Assembly (NCBI GenBank): GCA_002717835.1
Contig: PBBV01000011.1
Span: forward strand, 12,199-49,837
DNA: 37,639 bases
Source: Methanobacteriota archaeon
GTDB lineage: Archaea > Thermoplasmatota > Poseidoniia > Poseidoniales > Thalassarchaeaceae
Direction of reading: 5' to 3'
The notes beneath the pieces are model-generated. The model did no database searches. It was not told the origin of the DNA and was given only the letters and a program-made list of their open reading frames with translations. The stretch's first letter is position 1. Each line of letters starts with the position of its first letter. Made by a program: the position numbers and the translations under genes. Below, piece after piece: positions 9,164 to 16,216 of the stretch.

Positions 9164-10444
9164 ATGTATCTGCTTCAAGACTGGATCAGATACGGGGATG
9201 AATTACGCCGTCCACTCCATATCCTCCCCAAGGTATCCTCGTCCTCGCACATTGCGATTGTAGGCGGCGGCCTTTCGGGTCTAACAACAGCATATCGCAT
9301 CGCGGAGAAAAGACCTGATATCTCCATTACTCTGATTGAGAAGGGAAAATCGCTGGGAGGTGTAATCAGCACATGGAAAGATGGCGAATGGTGCTGTGAC
9401 TTGGCAGTTAATGCAACTCGGCCACACCCTGCAGTTTGGCGATTGGTTGATGATATCGGTCTAGGGGAGAAGTTTCACCCATCAAACCACGCCGTTCGCA
9501 GACGCTGGATTTACGAGAACGGCAAATCGCACCCTCTGAACCCCCTGACAGCAATCAAGATTGGTCCGTTGAATATCCTCAGGTCAATCAATAAAGTGCG
9601 TAAAGGAGGACTTTCAGTCGACCAGTTAATCCCAAACAAAATGATCGCTGACGCGATGACACTTGGCATTGTGAACGATACCGCAGCCAATGTGGATGCT
9701 GATTTCTTATTTCCTAGATTGACCAGATTCGGGCGAAACCCTGCTAAAAGGTGGTCTTCGATTAAAAGAAAGATAAAACAAACATACCCTCTTTTTACAC
9801 CCAAGAGAGGGACTGTCGCTTCTTTTGAGGGAGGCATGAGTACTTTGGTGAACCAATTGGAAAAACAAATCGGAAAATTACCAAATGTCAAGATTCTGCT
9901 TAACACTAGTTTCGAAAATACGGGCCAAGCAGCAGATTTCTTCGGAATTCCTGAATCATCGGTAATTTGGGCAGCCCCTGTGAATAATGAGAGACCCTCC
10001 AATAAGCTATCCGTATTCGTAATCGGTTACAAGGAGGCAGATGTTAAATCTGTAAAGAAGGGATATGGCACACTAATTCCTGAATCAGACATCCCAATAA
10101 GTGGCATTCTTCACGAATCGGATATTCATGGATCAAGAAGAGCACCAATCGGACATCGTCTGTTCAGAATTATGGTCCCGCATTCTAGGTGGGATGGCGA
10201 CAATGAGGAAATTAGGCAATATGTTCGAGAATTATTGTCTAATGCAGATCCAGTAATTTTCGAGAAGATAGGTGAAAGAACGATTCCCTCGTACCCCCCA
10301 GGATATCTATCGAAAATTTCCAATAGTGACATCTCAATCAATCGAATCGGATGGAGTTTCTCAGGAGTGTCAATAACACATGTGATAGCAGAAGCTGAGC
10401 GAGTTGCAGATTTTTTTAACAATAAAGCGGGCGGTTCAGCCTAG
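9164..10444 (+). CDS. hemY: FAD-dependent protoporphyrinogen oxidase (HemY/PPO type)
   Basis: Oxidises protoporphyrinogen IX to protoporphyrin IX with O2 as acceptor. The dinucleotide-binding motif HIAIVGGGLSGLTTAYRIAE begins about 30 residues in, followed by LIEKGKSLGGVIST. The C-terminal GWSFSGVSITHVIAEAERVA is the second FAD-contact block of the family. The 426-residue length is a little short compared with many HemY enzymes. It could instead act on coproporphyrinogen (CgoX), since the two are not separable by eye, but HemF just upstream favours the protoporphyrin route. It is the last gene of the operon, and no ferrochelatase follows. Confidence 0.88.
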   Translation: MYLLQDWIRYGDELRRPLHILPKVSSSSHIAIVGGGLSGLTTAYRIAEKRPDISITLIEKGKSLGGVISTWKDGEWCCDLAVNATRPHPAVWRLVDDIGLGEKFHPSNHAVRRRWIYENGKSHPLNPLTAIKIGPLNILRSINKVRKGGLSVDQLIPNKMIADAMTLGIVNDTAANVDADFLFPRLTRFGRNPAKRWSSIKRKIKQTYPLFTPKRGTVASFEGGMSTLVNQLEKQIGKLPNVKILLNTSFENTGQAADFFGIPESSVIWAAPVNNERPSNKLSVFVIGYKEADVKSVKKGYGTLIPESDIPISGILHESDIHGSRRAPIGHRLFRIMVPHSRWDGDNEEIRQYVRELLSNADPVIFEKIGERTIPSYPPGYLSKISNSDISINRIGWSFSGVSITHVIAEAERVADFFNNKAGGSA

Positions 10445-10484
10445 ATTTATGCTGGAGATGCGATGGCAGCCCTCCTCTAGAATT

Positions 10485-10835
10485 TCACTCCTCGTTCTCC
10501 ATAGCTCTTAGTCGGCGTATATGGTGGGGATTCACTTCTCCTTGGACTTCTTTTCCTTTCAGATTCAAGACGGATGCAGCAGCCAATACAAGAGAAAAAA
10601 CTGCCATGGGCCTTGCAGCATTCCGGGAACCCCAGAGGTCGCCTCCAAGAAAATGGAGTGAGAATAGGATTACACTTGCAAATATGCAAATAGACATTAT
10701 AGCCCGTTGTCCCATAATTTCCGCTTTCTTGGAACGAGCTATTGTACCGATACTCATCCACAGGATGACAGCGATTCCACATAGGCTCACTGAAAGAGTC
10801 TCAAGTATGCTGAGCAGAGGCATAACACTGCCCAT
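10485..10835 (-). CDS. Small predicted membrane protein
   Basis: I do not recognise this 116-residue protein. It has three hydrophobic stretches suitable for membrane spans (around LSVSLCGIAVILWMSIG, AIMSICIFASVILFSLHFL and AVFSLVLAAASVL) and a short charged C-terminal tail, HHIRRLRAMENEE. It is convergent with hemY (about 40 bases between stops) and divergent from polX. The plus-strand ORF at 10606-10851 over it lacks such organisation. The start could also be the Met at residue 5. Confidence 0.6.
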   Translation of the reverse strand: MGSVMPLLSILETLSVSLCGIAVILWMSIGTIARSKKAEIMGQRAIMSICIFASVILFSLHFLGGDLWGSRNAARPMAVFSLVLAAASVLNLKGKEVQGEVNPHHIRRLRAMENEE

Positions 10836-10900
10836 AGATGGACGTCTGTGAAACTTTCCGGGCTAGATTCAATCCACACAACGATAGACGACCTCTTCAA

Positions 10901-10906
10901 GAGGTG
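10901..10906 (+). promoter_or_regulatory. Ribosome binding site that sets the polX start
   Basis: GAGGTG lies three bases before the ATG at 10910 and matches the archaeal anti-Shine-Dalgarno. The earlier in-frame ATG at 10838 has no such site, and the 24 residues it would add look unlike the family. The spacing is a little short, so this is strong but not conclusive. Confidence 0.5.
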
Positions 10907-10909
10907 CCC

Positions 10910-12844
10910 ATGGTGAACGCCAGACGGTGGGGGCTGCCCGCCACTCGTCGCGAGGATCCTCCCTATTTCACAAAGAGTCAGATCGTGTCAGTTTTTGAAC
11001 AAGTGGCGATTCTGCTGGAATTGGATGGAGCAAATCCATTCAGAGTACGGGCATATCAGAATGCTAGCAGAGCCCTTGGTCAGATGAATCGTCATTTAGT
11101 TGAGGTAATCGAAACAAATAGATTAACAGACATCAAAGGAATAGGGAAAGGGCTCTCCTCTTTGATAGCGGATATCGTGATGAATGGCGAATGGGGGGAC
11201 ATACAATCTCTCTACGATAGAGTTCCTCCAGGATTAGTTGAGATGGTTGGAATTCCAGGGTTGGGGCCAAAAAGAGCCAGGATATTGTCCAAAGAGTTAG
11301 ACGTTTCATCAATAGAGGCACTAAAATCCGCATGCGAGAATAATGAGGTTGCCTCTTTGCAAGGCTTCGGGGAGAAAAGTCAACAGAAATATCTTGAGGG
11401 GATCGAACTTTACCGTAGAAATCAAGGGAGGACTAGATTGGATGTGGGGTTGAGGTTTGGGTTGGCTCTGGAGAAGAGGATTTCCAATATTTCTGGAGTC
11501 GAGAAGGCACAACTCGCTGGAAGCGCAAGACGCAGAAAGGAGACCATAGGCGATTTGGATATAGTAGTGGCAACTCGTCAAGAAAATCGCTCTTCAGTAA
11601 TTCAATCAATCCTCAAATTACCTGGGATTGCAGACATCAAGGGCTATGGCGAGTCTAAAATTAGCCTCATCCTCGAGCAGAGCGTTCTGGATTCCTCATT
11701 CCCAACTGGCAGTATCGACAATGCCCTAAATGAAGCAATTCTTGGTCGTTCGGAAGATGCGACCATAGACGCCCAAGTAAGGGTCGTGTCGCCTGAGACA
11801 TTCCCATTTACGTTGGCATACTTTACCGGTTCAAAAGAGCATAATATACGTATGAGGCAGATTGCAATAGACAACGGATTGAGACTCAATGAATTTGGGC
11901 TCATTCCTGAGCAGCTTGCTGGCGACCTAAAGGGTATAGACGCGGCCACTCACACGCTCTTTTGTGGCAACGAAGCAGACATATACTCTCAGCTGGGGCT
12001 TCAATGGGTAACTCCTGAACTTAGAGAGGATATGGGAGAGATTGAGGCAGCTTCGGTGAACGGCATCCCTGACCTGGTGGAATCAGATATGATAAGGGGC
12101 GCGCTGCATAACCACACCGTTGCTTCTGATGGTTCCTGCACTTTAGAGGAAATGGCGTCGGCAGCAATGAATTTAGGTTGGGAGTATCTTGGAATCGCAG
12201 AACATTCCCCTGCGTTGAACATCGGAGGTCGAAGTATCGGCGTAGATCCTGTCGAGGTATCCGTCCAAAGCGATATTATACGAGGATTGAATGAAAAATG
12301 GAAGGAAAACAATGTAGATTTCAGGATATTTCATGGCACGGAATGCGACATACTCCCCGACGGAAACTTGGATTATTCTCCAGAAGTTAGAAATCAATTC
12401 CATCATGTTATAGGTTCAGTGCATGCTATCGGCACATGGAGATCAAGGGATGAGCAAGATAATACTGATGCAATAATCCGAGCCTTGGAAGATCCAACGT
12501 TTACGATACTGGGCCACCCAACAGGCCGCATTCTACAAGCAAGAGACGGATTCCCCATAGATATGGTTCAGATTATCGAAAAAATGGGCGAAATAAACTC
12601 AAACGGGACACTCAAGGCTATAGAAATCAACGCGTCCCCCTATCGCCTTGACCTTGATTGGAGACTCTGCAAAATCGCTAAAGAAAATGCGGTGCCCATC
12701 GTGATCAACCCGGATGCACATAGTGCAGAAGGCCTCTCTGATGTCTCATATGGCGTAGATATAGCACGAAAGGGATGGCTTCGTAGAGAGGATGTCCTCA
12801 ATACCAAATCTGGTGATGAGTTGGACATCATCCTTGGAGAATAA
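10910..12844 (+). CDS. polX: DNA polymerase X family protein with PHP phosphoesterase domain
   Basis: Probable gap-filling repair polymerase with a 3' nuclease/phosphoesterase domain. The N-terminal domain has FEQVAILLELDGANPFRVRA and helix-hairpin-helix DNA-binding segments (DIKGIGKGLSS, GIPGLGPKRARIL, LQGFGEKSQQK). The palm domain has LAGSARRRKETIGDLDIVVA with the paired aspartates and a third Asp before VRVVSPETF, followed by YFTGSKEHN and LNEFGL. The C-terminal PHP domain keeps its metal ligands: LHNHTVASDG, HGTECDIL, HHVIGSVH, LGHPTGRIL and INPDAHS. With the chosen ATG it is 644 residues, slightly longer than typical bacterial PolX because of a roughly 20-residue N-terminal extension. 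All catalytic residues I can check are present, so both activities should be intact. Confidence 0.92.
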   Translation: MVNARRWGLPATRREDPPYFTKSQIVSVFEQVAILLELDGANPFRVRAYQNASRALGQMNRHLVEVIETNRLTDIKGIGKGLSSLIADIVMNGEWGDIQSLYDRVPPGLVEMVGIPGLGPKRARILSKELDVSSIEALKSACENNEVASLQGFGEKSQQKYLEGIELYRRNQGRTRLDVGLRFGLALEKRISNISGVEKAQLAGSARRRKETIGDLDIVVATRQENRSSVIQSILKLPGIADIKGYGESKISLILEQSVLDSSFPTGSIDNALNEAILGRSEDATIDAQVRVVSPETFPFTLAYFTGSKEHNIRMRQIAIDNGLRLNEFGLIPEQLAGDLKGIDAATHTLFCGNEADIYSQLGLQWVTPELREDMGEIEAASVNGIPDLVESDMIRGALHNHTVASDGSCTLEEMASAAMNLGWEYLGIAEHSPALNIGGRSIGVDPVEVSVQSDIIRGLNEKWKENNVDFRIFHGTECDILPDGNLDYSPEVRNQFHHVIGSVHAIGTWRSRDEQDNTDAIIRALEDPTFTILGHPTGRILQARDGFPIDMVQIIEKMGEINSNGTLKAIEINASPYRLDLDWRLCKIAKENAVPIVINPDAHSAEGLSDVSYGVDIARKGWLRREDVLNTKSGDELDIILGE

Positions 12845-12880
12845 CGAATCCTCTTATCTCAGCTGTGCTGCCGATTGACA

Positions 12881-13081
12881 ATGGGACTCGGCCGAGCGCT
12901 TGTCTTCGCATCGGTCATGGTTCTGCCCGCATTTGTGGCAGGACTGTCTTCATGGATTCTTTTCGGAGGTAGCGAGTCTTGGCAAGATTGGCAGTATCTA
13001 ACATGCTATGCAGTTCCCGGAGTTCTGATTATGTCTGCTTTCATAATGGGGTACAAGGGAGATAAAGAGGTAGAGCAATGA
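12881..13081 (+). CDS. Tiny membrane protein upstream of nth
   Basis: About 66 residues from the ATG at 12881 (the ORF track begins two codons earlier at a TTG). Two hydrophobic spans, VFASVMVLPAFVAGLSSWILF and YLTCYAVPGVLIMSAFIMG, are joined by a short polar loop with a cytosolic-looking charged tail, KGDKEVEQ. No family recognised. Its stop overlaps the nth start in ATGA, and the GAGGT that serves nth is in its last codons, so the pair should be co-translated. That arrangement is the main evidence that it is a real gene. Confidence 0.6.
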   Translation: MGLGRALVFASVMVLPAFVAGLSSWILFGGSESWQDWQYLTCYAVPGVLIMSAFIMGYKGDKEVEQ

Positions 13082-13725
13082 GGCGAATCGAGAAAGCCCA
13101 ACGGATCAGTAAAATTCTTGAAAACTTGTACCCACATACCCCCGTACCACTTGATCACAGTGACTCATACACTCTTTTAGTAGCAGTCATGCTCTCTGCG
13201 CAGACAACTGACAAGAAAGTAAACGAGGTCACTCCCCAACTTTTCAAACTTGCATCAAACCCTGCCGAAATGGCATCTTTGGATGTAACGGACATACAAT
13301 CAGCAATACGGCAAGTGGGCTTGGCGCCAACAAAGGCAAAAAACCTCAAGAAAATGGCAGAGATTATTGTTGACAGAGGAGGAGAAATTAAGGCAAATTG
13401 GGGCTATTTGGAGTCTCTTCCCGGTGTTGGTCATAAGACCGCCAGCGTCGTTATGGCTCAAGCCTTCGGAGTGCCTGCATTTCCTGTCGACACCCACATA
13501 CACAGGCTGGCTGCCAGATGGGGATTATCCAGAGGCACTACGGTTGAAAGAACCGAATATGATTTGAAAGCCATATTCCCAAAACCCATGTGGAACAAAA
13601 GACATCTGCAAATAATCTTCTTTGGTAGAGATCACTGTCCTGCAAGGGGGCATGATCTGTCTAGTTGCATGATTTGTAGTTGGGCCGCGACAAAGAAAAG
13701 GATTAGAGAGGAGATGAGACGTTAA
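13078..13725 (+). CDS. nth: Endonuclease III-like DNA glycosylase/AP lyase with incomplete Fe-S motif
   Basis: Base-excision repair enzyme that removes oxidised pyrimidines and cuts the abasic site. The HhH-GPD core is intact: SLPGVGHKTASVVMAQAF has the catalytic Lys and FPVDTHIHRLAARWGL the catalytic Asp. The C-terminal cluster loop is odd. The family normally has C-x6-C-x2-C-x5-C for a 4Fe-4S cluster; here the cysteines are at 187, 197 and 200 (C-x9-C-x2-C), and the place of the fourth is Lys206. The protein is otherwise a normal 215 residues, so it is unlikely to be a decayed gene. The start is supported by GAGGT upstream and the ATGA overlap with the preceding small gene. Confidence 0.9.
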   Translation: MRRIEKAQRISKILENLYPHTPVPLDHSDSYTLLVAVMLSAQTTDKKVNEVTPQLFKLASNPAEMASLDVTDIQSAIRQVGLAPTKAKNLKKMAEIIVDRGGEIKANWGYLESLPGVGHKTASVVMAQAFGVPAFPVDTHIHRLAARWGLSRGTTVERTEYDLKAIFPKPMWNKRHLQIIFFGRDHCPARGHDLSSCMICSWAATKKRIREEMRR

Positions 13726-13726
13726 T

Positions 13727-14011
13727 CTAAGATCTAAACAAAACAATCAGCCCTATTACTGAAAATGTCGTTCCAAAAGCAAGAATAAATGGCCTATAAT
13801 TTTCAAGTTTATCCATATTTTCCCGCGCCTCATCACATCTACCTTCGTCCCAATCGGTAATTTGGGCTATAGTTCCAACAGTCGTATCGCAGTTTTCCTC
13901 AATCCCTTCCTCGTACAGATCAATTGCATAACCACTACCCGCCCAAGCAAGAATCAATATTCCACCCACTAGAATTAGAATAACTGAGAACACCTTCGAG
14001 AGTTTGCCCAT
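13727..14011 (-). CDS. Small two-span membrane protein
   Basis: 94 residues, not recognised. A hydrophobic segment near the N-terminus (VFSVILILVGGILILAWAG) is followed by an acidic loop of about 45 residues with two cysteines that could form an extracellular disulfide (ENCDTT and GRCDEA). A second span at the C-terminus, ILAFGTTFSVIGLIVLF, ends in a short basic tail. The start is supported by a GGGGAGGA run two bases upstream. It lies 24 bases after the SpoU/TrmH-type gene on the same strand, so it may end that operon, and it is convergent with nth. Confidence 0.7.
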   Translation of the reverse strand: MGKLSKVFSVILILVGGILILAWAGSGYAIDLYEEGIEENCDTTVGTIAQITDWDEGRCDEARENMDKLENYRPFILAFGTTFSVIGLIVLFRS

Positions 14012-14035
14012 GTCCTCCCCTCCCGTATCAATGAT

Positions 14036-14776
14036 TCAAACGTTCTTGCGTCTTTGACGTAAAGCCTCAACTGCGACAACTGCCAGCGGGGCCTGAAGGT
14101 TGTATGACGGGACAAAACCCTGCATAGGAATCTTCACTATGGAATCACATTCCTGGAGCAGGTCCTCTGGGATACCATGTCGTTCCCCGCCTATCACGAG
14201 CATGCAGCGTCCCGTCAAATCGATATCCCATGGTTCTACATCTCCTGAATCTTCAATCCCAATTATGCGATAGTTGTGAGTCCTAGCTAAATCAGACGCT
14301 TCACGCCAACTCATCCATTTTACTGGGATGAACCGGTCTGCCTTCATCGAAGCTCTCGAAGATGCCTTCCGCCCGTCGGAATTTAAGTCAGCATCAACAA
14401 ATACAGCAGAGCCCCCACTGACTTCGATTGTCCTGATTGCAAAACCGATATTGACGGGATATTGGGCACCCGCAAGTAGCCATATTAATTCCCCTGATGC
14501 CATTATTTCGCCAATCTCCGCAGTCGGATCCCTGTGAAGCAGGCCAAGCGCCTTCGGGGGTTCTGAAGTAAATGGCATGTTGGCCATCCTCCTAAGGTCA
14601 TTCTCAGAACCCTCAATAATCTGCAATCCACGTTTCGAGGCTTCCAAAAGTAGTCGGTCCAGCGCCTCTGATTGAGTCCCCCTCAGGACAAGTATGCGAG
14701 TAACTTGTCTTCCTTTATCAATGGCCTCTAAAATAGCATCCACGCCTGAAATTTTCAGATTCCCCGCCATGTTCAT
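14036..14776 (-). CDS. SpoU/TrmH-family RNA 2'-O-ribose methyltransferase
   Basis: SPOUT-fold methylase, probably acting on rRNA or tRNA with S-adenosylmethionine. The three family blocks are present: NIGFAIRTIEVSGGSAVFVD (motif 1), MLVIGGERHGIPEDLL (motif 2) and VPSYNLQAPLAVVAVEAL (motif 3, the knotted SAM site). The N-terminal part, GVDAILEAIDKGRQVTRILV, resembles the substrate-binding domain of TrmH/RlmB enzymes. Length 246 is normal. The target RNA cannot be told from the sequence. It overlaps the SOUL gene by four bases, so the two are translated together, though no shared function is evident. The Met at residue 3 is an alternative start. Confidence 0.88.
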   Translation of the reverse strand: MNMAGNLKISGVDAILEAIDKGRQVTRILVLRGTQSEALDRLLLEASKRGLQIIEGSENDLRRMANMPFTSEPPKALGLLHRDPTAEIGEIMASGELIWLLAGAQYPVNIGFAIRTIEVSGGSAVFVDADLNSDGRKASSRASMKADRFIPVKWMSWREASDLARTHNYRIIGIEDSGDVEPWDIDLTGRCMLVIGGERHGIPEDLLQECDSIVKIPMQGFVPSYNLQAPLAVVAVEALRQRRKNV

Positions 14777-15321
14777 TCCTCTCTATGCCATTCTATCGGT
14801 TGGATTATCTCATTTCTACGAATAAAGGGGAGAGTCGATGCGGGGTTGTCATAAACCGCCAGTATAGCCTCCGAACTCGCAACAAGACCATTGTTTTCAA
14901 GCATTAAGTGCAATTTATTTATCATCCTCAGGCTTTTTTTCCGATGGGAAAGGCCGGAGAATTTCAAAACCGCCACGACCCCCCCTTCAACGTGAAGTAA
15001 TTCAACCCCCGAGTCGGTAGGATTTGGGAGGTCACTCATCCTGTGTTTAGAAGGCATCGTGAACGCCATGACCGAGAAATCACCAGATTCCCACATTCGC
15101 ACCGGCGCAGTCATGGCAATATTTCGAGATTGATCATTCCTTCCGAAAATGTACGACGCGATTCGCCTGAACGCCTGATTTGTATTACGATAACCCATTC
15201 CCTCGACGATCACTCTTGCTTGAATAGTATCCGCATACCGTCTTATCTCAAAACCATCGTATGTCTCAATTATCTCGAAATTAGGCTCCTCAATATTTTC
15301 AGACAAAAAATGCAACTCCAA
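14773..15321 (-). CDS. SOUL-family heme-binding protein
   Basis: The SOUL/HEBP family binds heme and other tetrapyrroles. The N-terminal block PNFEIIETYDGFEIRRYADT and the later IAMTAPVRMWESG are the two strongest family signatures, and 182 residues is the expected size for a one-domain member. There is no signal peptide, so it should be cytosolic, unlike many plant relatives. It starts at TTG (15321) eleven bases after the nadE stop and overlaps the methylase gene after it. In this genome it lies about 4.3 kb from a full heme operon, so a role in heme buffering or trafficking is a reasonable inference, though nothing in the sequence proves heme binding. Confidence 0.88.
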   Translation of the reverse strand: MELHFLSENIEEPNFEIIETYDGFEIRRYADTIQARVIVEGMGYRNTNQAFRRIASYIFGRNDQSRNIAMTAPVRMWESGDFSVMAFTMPSKHRMSDLPNPTDSGVELLHVEGGVVAVLKFSGLSHRKKSLRMINKLHLMLENNGLVASSEAILAVYDNPASTLPFIRRNEIIQPIEWHREE

Positions 15322-15331
15322 CCGACTAAAA

Positions 15332-16111
15332 TCAGGAAATCTTTTGATAAATTGGAATCGGCTTCATCTTGTGGGAGTTGGATTTATTCAGTCTCCGATA
15401 TATATCCAAGACTTCTTTCTGACGGTTTGAAAGATCTTCCGAATGAGCCAAATTGGCTTGATTCATCGCCCATTCAAGTTCCTCGTACGTTGCGCCGATT
15501 TGGTCTTCATCTGTTCTACCGTCTGTCCATAATCCATCGTTCGGAGTAGAATTTTGTATATCCTCAATTACACTCATTTGCTTGGCCAAGGCATAAACTT
15601 CCGATTTCAACAAATCTGCGATTGGAGAAATATCCACACCTCCGTCGCCATATTTTGTATAGAATCCCACTCCAAAATCCTCTACCTTGTTGCCCGTCCC
15701 AACCACAATGCCGTTTCTCGAACCAGCTATGGCGTAAAGTGTAGTCATCCGTAACCTAGCCTTTGTATTCGCCAGAGATATCTCAGTTATTTCAAGACCA
15801 TTTAGAGCCCCTTCGACGTACGAATCATAAGATTCTGTCAAGTCAACAAGGTGACTTTTGACATTAGACCATCCATTTTCTAGCCATTCTATGTGACGCT
15901 TTGCCAGGTTATATTGTGATGAATCTTGATGAATCGGCATGTTGACTGCAATTGTTTCCAACCCACTTTTAGCGCAAAGTGTCGAAGTAACAGCAGAGTC
16001 AATCCCGCCTGAAATACCCACAACTAAAGCAGAAATTCCATTGTCATCTGCATACTTCCTGATCCACTTTGTGATATCCTCACAAAGCTCACCCCAATCT
16101 TCCACGGTCAC
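15332..16111 (-). CDS. nadE: NAD+ synthetase, ammonia-dependent type
   Basis: Last step of NAD synthesis: adenylates deamido-NAD and amidates it with ammonia. VVGISGGIDSAVTSTL is the ATP-pyrophosphatase P-loop; GTGNKVEDFGVGFYTKYGDG and DISPIADLLKSEVYALA are further synthetase blocks, and TDEDQIGATYEELE closes the active site. At 259 residues there is no glutaminase domain, so ammonia must come from elsewhere. The start is GTG at 16111, with a second GTG two codons on. It heads the leftward group nadE, SOUL protein, methylase and small membrane protein, and is divergent from ileS. Confidence 0.94.
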   Translation of the reverse strand: MTVEDWGELCEDITKWIRKYADDNGISALVVGISGGIDSAVTSTLCAKSGLETIAVNMPIHQDSSQYNLAKRHIEWLENGWSNVKSHLVDLTESYDSYVEGALNGLEITEISLANTKARLRMTTLYAIAGSRNGIVVGTGNKVEDFGVGFYTKYGDGGVDISPIADLLKSEVYALAKQMSVIEDIQNSTPNDGLWTDGRTDEDQIGATYEELEWAMNQANLAHSEDLSNRQKEVLDIYRRLNKSNSHKMKPIPIYQKIS

Positions 16112-16216
16112 TAAGAAGAGCTGGCTGCTAATGGACTATTGTACTTGTCTTGGGCGATATGAGTATCCATCTATCTCGGGGGACATTGAAATCAATTGCC
16201 CGGCTCGGAGTGGGCA

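Noticed and set aside
9511-10002. 163-residue minus-strand ORF inside hemY
   Set aside because: Antisense shadow of a well-supported gene; no motif recognised.
9164-10484. Ferrochelatase after hemY
   Set aside because: The next gene is a small membrane protein on the other strand; no ferrochelatase-like ORF occurs in the window.
15043-15549. 168-residue plus-strand ORF
   Set aside because: It runs over the SOUL and nadE genes on the other strand, which have clear family motifs; its own translation has no recognisable blocks.
16196-16216. TTG start of ileS in the ORF track
   Set aside because: The ATG at 16217 has a GGAG just upstream and gives a usual N-terminus.
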